From: Candidatus Latescibacterota bacterium
GTDB lineage: Bacteria > Latescibacterota > UBA2968 > UBA8231
NCBI GenBank assembly: GCA_022826515.1
Contig: JAJDUT010000030.1
Location: 1 to 61,268 of the forward strand
Direction: 5' to 3'
Length of the DNA stretch: 61,268 nucleotides
The stretch's first letter is position 1. Every line of letters starts with the position of its first letter. The notes below the pieces were generated by a model. It saw only the letters and a list, made by a program, of their open reading frames with translations. It ran no database searches and was not told the DNA's origin. The position numbers and the translations under genes were made by a program. Shown here in pieces: positions 46,534 through 53,668 of the stretch.

Positions 46534-46789
46534 ACGAGGGACGATAGAGGACATTGTCAGAGTGCTCTATCGCGCCCAGGGAGGATGGCGGACACCGGGG
46601 GGCATCGCAAGAGATCTCAAAATCTCTCCTAAAACAGTGAGCAAAATCGTCAAAAGCCATCCCGAATTTTTTATTATGGCGGGCGACGAGCGGGCTAAAT
46701 TTGCTCTCCGCCTCGGCGGCCTCGATGCGGTGTCACTCACTGCCCATGCTCGGAACTTATATCTTCAGGATGCTGCCATGAGTTCTTAG
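46520..46789 (+). CDS. Small winged-helix DNA-binding protein
   Basis: An 89-residue protein. The pattern IEDIVRVLYRAQGGWRTPGGIARDLKISPKTVSKIVKSHPEFF is a classic winged helix: helix 1, helix 2, recognition helix, then a wing with (A)KFALR. It is probably a transcriptional regulator of its own operon or a DNA-reading component. ATG 46520 has GAGGAGGAAG just upstream; the frame extends 5' but without comparable support. It overlaps the two-TM gene by 14 bp and is followed at once by a strongly folded non-coding segment. Confidence 0.8.
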   Translation: MDLSKRGTIEDIVRVLYRAQGGWRTPGGIARDLKISPKTVSKIVKSHPEFFIMAGDERAKFALRLGGLDAVSLTAHARNLYLQDAAMSS

Positions 46790-46852
46790 AGCCTCCCATC
46801 AAAACCCGAGGGCGCGGTTCTTACAAGCGCGGCCGTGCAACTCGGGGAGGCT
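46790..46852 (+). ncRNA. Candidate structured RNA element directly after the winged-helix gene
   Basis: Nested complementary segments start on the base after the stop codon. AGCCTCC (46790-46796) pairs with GGAGGCT (46846-46852), and CCGAG (46806-46810) pairs with CTCGG (46841-46845). A GC-rich inner arm contains CGCG twice. The stacked stems with a one-sided bulge look more elaborate than a simple terminator, and no U-tract follows. It may be a 3'-UTR structure or a small RNA. Confidence 0.4.
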
Positions 46853-46888
46853 GGTCCCCTCAGGCGTTCTCTTATTGGGATCAGACCC

Positions 46889-46938
46889 CTGCCTGTCGCC
46901 GACCGGGTCTGCCCTACGTACCGACAGGCAGGGCAGAC
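46889..46938. terminator. Inverted repeat between convergent genes, candidate bidirectional terminator
   Basis: A perfect 10-bp inverted repeat CTGCCTGTCG / CGACAGGCAG (46889-46898 and 46922-46931) overlaps a second one, GTCTGCCC / GGGCAGAC (46907-46914 and 46931-46938). The two folds exclude each other. It lies between the convergent winged-helix and DUF6785-like genes. No strong U-tract is present, so termination is inferred from position. Confidence 0.4.
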
Positions 46939-46977
46939 ACGGCCCCTCTTGTTAGGGACTCTCAGTAAGCAAACAAC

Positions 46978-48927
46978 CTACCACCGCGTCACCACGGCAT
47001 CCCACCCTGCAATCAGATCTACTGCCATCCACAAACCCGCACTGCTGACTTGGCCCAATACCATGCCGAGGAAGAAGGGCCGCAGGCGGCGAAAGAGTGT
47101 GATTCCGCCGTACCGCAATACGATCCATTTCGCCAGCCAGCCTAGCGCCATACTCGACCAAGCGAAAAACATCACGTAGGTCCCCCCCACCGGCAGGCCG
47201 ATTGGGTGGATGGGCCACCACAAGAAGCGGTGGCGCAGGTACAACAACAGAAACATCAGCCCAGCCCCCAAGCCGGTGAACGCGCCACGCGGGCCCCAGA
47301 AGTTCCACGCGGCCACCGGATTGAGTTGGTTCGTCGCCATATCGTTAAACGTCCAGCGGCCCATAATGCTGTAAAACCAGTAGTGGAGATTGACCCCGCC
47401 GTAGGTATAGGCGATGGAAAGTACTGTCCAAGCCGAGGCGACCAAACTCACGGCAATGGCTATGAGCAAAGCCCAAAAGAGCGGCGGCCGGCGCGTCCCT
47501 ACTACCTCGGCCAACCGGGTGCTATTAGAAGCTGCGGCCATCATGGTCGTGCGGATATCCCCGGCCCAGCCATTGGCAAACCCGAGCACCATCAAGCCTC
47601 GCGGCCCAATGGGTGCCGTGCCCAGCGCATTGATCACAAAGGCTGGCGGCGTCATCTGCGTCCGGCCATACCCCATCCCCCCTTCGGCGACGATCCGCGT
47701 CAAACCGATGAATACCACAAAAGCGATAACGAGCAACAGCAGCGCCGCTCCCACGGGTAATCCCGCGCTTTTCAACCATAAGACCGCGTAGAGGAAGGCC
47801 CCGATCAGGATCCACACGGCCTTGCGATAGGAGAGCACCTGTCCTGTGTCCTCTCCTGGTTCCTTCTTTTTCCACGCTCCGACGACCACTTCTTTGAGGT
47901 GCCGCCGGGCGGTCCACAAGCTGGCTGCCACGAGGGCAATCAACGCCCCAATGGCCTGCTGGGCGGTGGCGATGGACCCTTCGGTGTGCATCAGCCGGAT
48001 CTCTGGAATGCTGAACCCGAGGGTATTGAAAAGCCCTAACTGGAAAAAGTTGAGCAAGTAGAAAAACCACAGACTAAAGGAGATCTCCAGACTTAGGAAG
48101 TACGTCAGGCCGAGGACGATAAACCACAAGTTGAACAAGACGCCCCGCATATCGTGGAAGATGGCCAATTGGGTTGACAACTCGATGGGGGAAATAAAGG
48201 GGTAGTACTTGTGCAGGGCATTGATCCCCAAGAGGACGAAGGGAATGGCAAACCCCAACCACATCAGCGGTTCCTTGAGAAAGGGATTGACCGCCGAAGG
48301 TCTGTCGTCCTCGTGGATCATGTACAGCGGCAACTGGACGAGGGGGAAGATCAAGCGCTCATTGCGGGCCCATTGTTCGTGGAGTAGGGCCGACAGGGCG
48401 ATCATCATCAAGTAGAGTGCGCCCAAAAAAGAAGCCCACGCCAACAAGGGCACCAGCCATACTCCCCAAGGGATGGCTACCTCTTGGGGCAGCCCTTCGT
48501 AGAAGTACTTGACCGCCATCGGGTCTTGCGGTGCCAGCCAAGGCTGGATATAGGGGTGGAGGAGTTCGGCCCAGTTGTTTTCGGGGGTGGCATAGTAATA
48601 GACTCCGGCCAAAAAGGGGACCAATTGCGCCGTGACTCCGGTGGAGGGAATCGCCGAAGCCGCGACCATCATGGCGTAGATCACCACTAGCTCCTGGGCC
48701 GATAAGCTCCATTTGCGCCCTACCCACTTGAGCGGAATGTTGACCAATAGCAGGAGGAAGAGGAGGAAAATCGCGCTGAGGGCGATGAAATCACCGGTCC
48801 AATCGAGAGTTCCCATGACCAGAAGGCCATAGGGAAAAACCGTGTTGATCACCACGGCCATCAAAGCGCCGACGAGCAAGGCCCGATACGGCATCCATCC
48901 TTTGTCGCTGGCGACGAGTTGACTCAT
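46978..48927 (-). CDS. DUF6785-like polytopic membrane protein (OPT-related transporter candidate)
   Basis: A 649-residue integral membrane protein with about 14 predicted helices and no signal peptide. Conserved-looking blocks are WSLSAQELVVIYAMMVAASAIPSTG near residue 75, NERLIFPLVQLPL, and RIVAEGGMGYGRTQMTPP near residue 435. They match the DUF6785/DUF6784 proteins typical of Latescibacterota, Poribacteria and Planctomycetes, which are distantly similar to oligopeptide transporters. Substrate unknown. It starts 5 nt after the MFS/spermidine-synthase gene on the same strand, so the two form an operon. Confidence 0.8.
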   Translation of the reverse strand: MSQLVASDKGWMPYRALLVGALMAVVINTVFPYGLLVMGTLDWTGDFIALSAIFLLFLLLLVNIPLKWVGRKWSLSAQELVVIYAMMVAASAIPSTGVTAQLVPFLAGVYYYATPENNWAELLHPYIQPWLAPQDPMAVKYFYEGLPQEVAIPWGVWLVPLLAWASFLGALYLMMIALSALLHEQWARNERLIFPLVQLPLYMIHEDDRPSAVNPFLKEPLMWLGFAIPFVLLGINALHKYYPFISPIELSTQLAIFHDMRGVLFNLWFIVLGLTYFLSLEISFSLWFFYLLNFFQLGLFNTLGFSIPEIRLMHTEGSIATAQQAIGALIALVAASLWTARRHLKEVVVGAWKKKEPGEDTGQVLSYRKAVWILIGAFLYAVLWLKSAGLPVGAALLLLVIAFVVFIGLTRIVAEGGMGYGRTQMTPPAFVINALGTAPIGPRGLMVLGFANGWAGDIRTTMMAAASNSTRLAEVVGTRRPPLFWALLIAIAVSLVASAWTVLSIAYTYGGVNLHYWFYSIMGRWTFNDMATNQLNPVAAWNFWGPRGAFTGLGAGLMFLLLYLRHRFLWWPIHPIGLPVGGTYVMFFAWSSMALGWLAKWIVLRYGGITLFRRLRPFFLGMVLGQVSSAGLWMAVDLIAGWDAVVTRW

Positions 48928-48932
48928 AGACC

Positions 48933-51467
48933 CTATTCGTCTTGGGGCGGTCGCCGGATAAGTTGCTCGGCTAGTAGGTCGAGGAAATAGGCCGACGATC
49001 TATCCTCGGGATTCACCTGGAGCGCGCGCTGATAAGCTCTTGCCGCAGCTCGGTCGCGGTTTTGCAGCCGCATGATATCGCCCTCTAGCGCGTACTCGCC
49101 AGCCTTGAAATAGACCTCTATTTTTTTTCGTACTGTAGCAGAGGGTGCCGTCAGCAGTGACAGAGCCGAGGTGCGGTATGGAGTCAAATGCTCCAACACC
49201 TCCCACGAGCCGCTGCTGTAGCCCTTTGGGCTGACAAAGCTGATGTAGGGATGGTCGTCGGTGTTGAGCGGGCCTTCCCCCACATAGCGCCGCAGGGCGA
49301 CCTCGTCCATCACCAAGGTGTTCAAGAGCGCAAATGCGTTTCCCAGATCAATGCCCTCCAGACTGCGATGCACTCGCGGCGGTGTCATCTTCTCGTTGAG
49401 CCGCTCCCAATCAATCGCCTGCGGCTGCATGGTCCCCACCATGATCGAATAGTTGTTCGAGCGCCACAAGGTGGCGTGGGGAAAGACGTGCTGAAAGGTC
49501 CGCACGATGGTCTGGTAGTCGTCTGGCGGCAGGCCGTGAAAGGGCAGCCACTGGGCCATGATCCCGTCGGTACTCAGGTGTGCCCGGCACAGTTCGTAAA
49601 ATTCCTTTGTGTAGAGCACCCAGCTATCGGCGCTCGTTGGATGGGTGGCGTCCCCAGTAATGATTTGGTAGGTGTCGCGGCTGGAGAGGAGAAAATTGCG
49701 GCCGTCGTCGATAACCAATTCGATGTTCCACGCAGCCGGATTCTCAAGCACGTGGTGATTGAATTCGCCGAAGTGCAACCGGGCCGCGTCTATCACCTCC
49801 GGCACCAACTCAACGCAAGTGATGCGGCGCGGCTCGTACTGGGCTGCGCCGCCCAAGGCGATCCCGCCGCCCAAGGAAACGACCAACACCTCTTGCGGGT
49901 CGGGATGCAGGAGCAGGGGCAAATGGCCCAGGAGACGAAAAATTTGCAGCGAGCTGTAGTCGGTCGGCACCTGCCCACCCCCATTGAGTGCCATTTTGCG
50001 GAAACCATCGGTTTGTTGTTCGACGGTGATGACGCCCTCGGCTCCCTCTTGGTAAAATACCAGTTCCCGGTTGACGGCCGCTGGCTCGGCAATGCGTCGC
50101 AGCACATCCGAGGGCACCAGGACTAGCAGGAGTGCCAAACCCACCGCCCCGCTCCAGACCAGCCGCTTGCGTTGCTGGCTAATCAAGGCGAGGGTTAGGC
50201 CAACCAAGCCATTCAACGCCGCTAACACCTTGACGCTCCACTCGGTTCCTAGCAGCGGGATTAGCACAAACCCGGTCACAAAGGCTCCCCCAACCGCGCC
50301 CAAGCTGTTGACAGCGCCGATGTCCCCTATGCCGCGTCCCAGACGCGTTAGTTGTCGCGTGTAGATTTGGCCGACCAGCGGAAAGATAACGCCCATTGCC
50401 ACGGTCGGCAGCAACATGATGGCGACGGCCGTAAAAAACACGCCGGTTCGCGACATCCACCACGAGTCCGCCCGTTGGATCGGCTCCACGAGAATGGATA
50501 AATGGGCAAAGGCCAGCACGGACAGGGCACCACACGCGCCGATCAAAAACTGGATCCCGACAAAAATCGACAGCAAATCTGTCCGCCGCGTGAGGAGCCG
50601 GCTGCCCAGCCATCCCCCCAAGGACAGTCCGCTCAAAAAGGCCACCAAGACAATGCTGAACTCGTAGTGTGAATTGAAGGAGAAACTCACCATCAACAGC
50701 CGCATCCACGCTACTTCGTAGCCTAGGGCGGCAAAACCGGAGATAGCAAAGCCGGCCAGCACACCCCATAGGATGAGGTTAGAGTGCGCGGTTTCCTTTG
50801 TTATCGCCCCTTCATCGACGCCGACGGCTCGTTGCCCCCCCCACAGCCAAGCCGCACCCGCGACCAAGAAATTCACCACAGCGATGGCTTGCGTCGTCCC
50901 TTGCAGACCCAACCCTTCCATCAATCCGAAGGTCGCTGCCAACACCCCGACGACCGCGCCCAGTGTGTTGACCGCATAGAGTTGTCCGACTCGACCGCCT
51001 AACCTGCCCAGCCGCCGCACCGCAAACTTGGCCATGACTGGTAGGGTTCCACCCATTAGCGCCGTAGGGATCAGGAGCAAGGCAAAGCAAAGGCCGAAGC
51101 GGGCGAGGGAAAAGAGATAGAAGTTCCCCTGTAATCCCACTAGAGCACCGTAGGCATTGCCCAAATTCGCACTAATAGTGGGAAAGAGAAGGGCGAAAAG
51201 ACCGATGCCGACTTCTAGCGCGGCAAAAATTCGCAGGGGGTGTTTGCAGCGATCGATGTACCGCCCCAAAACATAGCTACCCAAGGCTAGACCAGCCATG
51301 AAGGCGCTGAGTACGGTGCTAGTAGCCAGCAGGGTGGTGCCGAAGACCACGGTCAGCATCCGCGCCCACACGACCTGATAGACTAAGCTGCTGACCCCCG
51401 AAAAAAAGAATAGGACCAAGAGCGCCTTTTGTTCAGACTGCTCCAAGTCCTGGCCGTGTTCTTCCAC
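48933..51467 (-). CDS. MFS-type membrane protein fused to spermidine synthase-like domain and TPR tail
   Basis: An 844-residue three-part protein. Residues about 15-455 hold around 13 membrane helices of the 'fused MFS/spermidine synthase' type (FFFSGVSSLVYQVVWARML, then ALMGGTLPVMAKF). Residues about 470-740 are a Rossmann aminopropyl- or methyl-transferase-like domain with VSLGGGIALGG (about 530), CVELVPEVIDAARLHF and DDGRNFL. A last TPR-like helical pair (about 785-835, MRLQNRDRAAARAYQRALQVNPED) closes it. True polyamine synthesis is doubtful; the usual substrate-site acidic motif is hard to find. The start codon is GTG. The DUF6785-like gene follows 5 nt later. A dispersed repeat sits 21 bp upstream of the start. 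Confidence 0.88.
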   Translation of the reverse strand: MEEHGQDLEQSEQKALLVLFFFSGVSSLVYQVVWARMLTVVFGTTLLATSTVLSAFMAGLALGSYVLGRYIDRCKHPLRIFAALEVGIGLFALLFPTISANLGNAYGALVGLQGNFYLFSLARFGLCFALLLIPTALMGGTLPVMAKFAVRRLGRLGGRVGQLYAVNTLGAVVGVLAATFGLMEGLGLQGTTQAIAVVNFLVAGAAWLWGGQRAVGVDEGAITKETAHSNLILWGVLAGFAISGFAALGYEVAWMRLLMVSFSFNSHYEFSIVLVAFLSGLSLGGWLGSRLLTRRTDLLSIFVGIQFLIGACGALSVLAFAHLSILVEPIQRADSWWMSRTGVFFTAVAIMLLPTVAMGVIFPLVGQIYTRQLTRLGRGIGDIGAVNSLGAVGGAFVTGFVLIPLLGTEWSVKVLAALNGLVGLTLALISQQRKRLVWSGAVGLALLLVLVPSDVLRRIAEPAAVNRELVFYQEGAEGVITVEQQTDGFRKMALNGGGQVPTDYSSLQIFRLLGHLPLLLHPDPQEVLVVSLGGGIALGGAAQYEPRRITCVELVPEVIDAARLHFGEFNHHVLENPAAWNIELVIDDGRNFLLSSRDTYQIITGDATHPTSADSWVLYTKEFYELCRAHLSTDGIMAQWLPFHGLPPDDYQTIVRTFQHVFPHATLWRSNNYSIMVGTMQPQAIDWERLNEKMTPPRVHRSLEGIDLGNAFALLNTLVMDEVALRRYVGEGPLNTDDHPYISFVSPKGYSSGSWEVLEHLTPYRTSALSLLTAPSATVRKKIEVYFKAGEYALEGDIMRLQNRDRAAARAYQRALQVNPEDRSSAYFLDLLAEQLIRRPPQDE

Positions 51468-51488
51468 GCTGAATGCTCTTTTTTAAGA

Positions 51489-51586
51489 ACTGACGTTACG
51501 CAGGCTTTGTCATTCCCACGCCAGCGGGCTTCACCACGCCTTTAGGCGCGATATCCAGTAGGGGCGGTTTTGCAAAACGCCCCTAC
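51489..51586. repeat. Dispersed hairpin element, copy C
   Basis: The left end CTGACGTTACGCAGG and the TTTGTCAT body match copy D. The right side is a hairpin GTAGGGGC...GCCCCTAC around TTTTGCAAAA (51558-51586), a divergent form of the copy B/D palindrome. Its right edge contains the TAG stop codon (complement of 51583-51585) of the CRTAC1 gene to the right. It fills the spacer between two minus-strand genes. Confidence 0.8.
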
Positions 51587-53538
51587 GGTTCCTCTAGGGT
51601 GAGTCGCTGGTTGGTCTGGATCGGGCCGTCCAAAGTCTGCTCCTGACCCGAAGGCCAGCGCACTGTTAGGCGATCCACTGTCGCCGCCTCTCCCAAGCCA
51701 AAGTAGAGTCCATAAACACTCTGCGACAGATACCCCGACTGCCCATCCTGCGCTTGGGTATATACCTGATCGCCAGCCTCCACTGCGACCACCGCGCCCA
51801 ATCCATCCCGATTCGACGATTTTCCCACTAGGACCACTTCCACATAGCGCACCGTTCGACGCTGACTCAGGTCGCTGAGCAAGACCAGCGGCACCCCATT
51901 GAATTCATTGGTCACAATGTCGAGGTCGCCATCGCCCTCCACATCGAACAGCGCCGACGAGCGCGTCCCCAAAGCACCGTACACCAGCAAGCCCCCTTCC
52001 TGCCCCTCGCAGCGCTTGTGCTTTAAATCCGCCTCGTCGCAGTCGAGGGCAAACCACGGCTGCGCGGTGCGACCGTCGCGTCGCGGTTCTACTCCTAACA
52101 CAAACTCGCTGTCGAGGAAGCCGCGCCCTTGGTCGTTGAGCAGGACAGTGTTGATCCCATAGCGAAAGGGGTAATTCATGCTCGAAGCCACGAACACGTC
52201 CTGCCAGCCATCGGCGTTGAGATCGCCGCTGCTCAACCCCCACGGCCAATAATTTTCAGCACCGATTAGGTCGGAGATTTCTTCGAACTGCCCCTCGTCT
52301 AGGTGGTGGTAAAAGGCATTGCCGAAGATACTTAATCCCTCGCTACGCAAAAAATCGTCTGGATATTGGATATACGACTTGAGTTTTTCGTCCCAAGGCC
52401 CTGCCGGCTGGCTCATATCGGAGTGCATATCGGAGACGAAGAGATCCAGTCGGCCGTCATTGTCGTAGTCGAAGGCCTTGATCCCCATTGAACCCCACGG
52501 CGTTTTGGGGAACACTTCGCGGCTCTTTTTAACGAAATGCTGCCCTGCCACATTCTCGTAGTAGGAGTCATGCCCCTGCATGTTGAGCACGTAGAGGTCC
52601 TGCCAGCCATCCCCGTTGAAATCTACCGGACTGGCATCGCCCGACCAGCTTGAATCCAACAGCCCCACTTCGCGCGAGACGTTGGCGAAAACCCGCTGCC
52701 CCAGATTCTTGAACAGTGTGCTCTGCTCAGCGCGTTCGGGCTTCAAATGCCCGGAGAAGGCATCTTTAAAACCTCGGTAGTACTGATAGGTCGCCCCCTC
52801 CTCTAAGCGCGTCGGATCGACCGCTGCCGTCCCCGTTTCATCTTTGGTATAGATCCCCACATTGGTCACAAACAGATCCAGCAACCCATCGTTATTGTAG
52901 TCGAAGAATTCGCCAGACGACGAGTGCGCCTGCCAGCCCGTGCCCGAATGCTCCGTTATATCTTCGAAGCGGCCGGTTCCGTCGTTGACCAAAAGCTGGT
53001 TGCCCAACCGCACCGCCGTGGCGTACAGATCGACATCGCCGTCGTTGTCAATGTCGCCAAACGACGCGCTCACCCCGATCCTATCGGCTAACTCCAGACT
53101 CGGCGTGGTGTAATTCTCGAAGTGCGCTCCGCCGAGATTGCGCCATAGCTGATTGCCTCCCACTTGGGTCGTAAAGTAGAGGTCGTAGAGTCCGTCGCCG
53201 TCCACGTCCCCCACCGCCAGCCCATTGCCGTGGTCGTAGTGAACCGGGATATGGTCCTTGGCGGAATCCTCTACCACCCTATTGCGAAATGTAATGCCGC
53301 TGGCTTTGAGTTGGTCGGTAAAGGAGAAATCGCAAAAGACCTCATAGGCTTGGGCCGCCTCCAATTGGGCTTGCTGGCGGGGCACCATCCACGGTGGGTC
53401 GATGATTGCGGCTGGCTCGGGAAAGGGCTTGAGAATTTTCGCCGGTCTTGAGGTGTCAGATTCAGCGTGGACGGTTTTTACGGAAGTGAACGCAAAAATA
53501 CACAGTGCAGAGAGGAAAGCCGCCTGACAGTTCGGCAT
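51583..53538 (-). CDS. CRTAC1 family protein (FG-GAP/VCBS repeats plus ASPIC/UnbV domain), divergent member
   Basis: A 651-residue secreted protein. A signal peptide (MPNCQAAFLSALCIFAFTSVKTVHA) precedes about 70 unassigned residues, then FG-GAP/VCBS repeats with Ca2+ loops (GDVDGDGLYDLYFTTQVG, GDIDNDGDVDLYATAV, DYDNDGRLDLFVSDM). A longer insertion lies around residues 330-470. A C-terminal ASPIC/UnbV domain is at about 560-650 (AQDGQSGYLSQSVYGLYFGLG, then VRWPSGQEQTL). It is the most divergent of the four family members here. The stop codon lies in the edge of repeat copy C. Divergent from the fused CRTAC1 gene. Confidence 0.88.
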   Translation of the reverse strand: MPNCQAAFLSALCIFAFTSVKTVHAESDTSRPAKILKPFPEPAAIIDPPWMVPRQQAQLEAAQAYEVFCDFSFTDQLKASGITFRNRVVEDSAKDHIPVHYDHGNGLAVGDVDGDGLYDLYFTTQVGGNQLWRNLGGAHFENYTTPSLELADRIGVSASFGDIDNDGDVDLYATAVRLGNQLLVNDGTGRFEDITEHSGTGWQAHSSSGEFFDYNNDGLLDLFVTNVGIYTKDETGTAAVDPTRLEEGATYQYYRGFKDAFSGHLKPERAEQSTLFKNLGQRVFANVSREVGLLDSSWSGDASPVDFNGDGWQDLYVLNMQGHDSYYENVAGQHFVKKSREVFPKTPWGSMGIKAFDYDNDGRLDLFVSDMHSDMSQPAGPWDEKLKSYIQYPDDFLRSEGLSIFGNAFYHHLDEGQFEEISDLIGAENYWPWGLSSGDLNADGWQDVFVASSMNYPFRYGINTVLLNDQGRGFLDSEFVLGVEPRRDGRTAQPWFALDCDEADLKHKRCEGQEGGLLVYGALGTRSSALFDVEGDGDLDIVTNEFNGVPLVLLSDLSQRRTVRYVEVVLVGKSSNRDGLGAVVAVEAGDQVYTQAQDGQSGYLSQSVYGLYFGLGEAATVDRLTVRWPSGQEQTLDGPIQTNQRLTLEEP

Positions 53539-53668
53539 GGTCTATACTTTTCGACGTTTTTTGGCGTTTATGAGAGTGATTTTGCGTTGAGATGGGCGTT
53601 AAACAAGCAGCATGTCCCCTTTATGTCAAGAGAATGAGTCTTGCCGTCCCGCCCTTGTGTTGGATATT

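Noticed and set aside
48933..51467. Functional spermidine synthase
   Set aside because: Only the Rossmann core is clear; the polyamine-site residues were not convincingly visible and the protein is mostly membrane-embedded.
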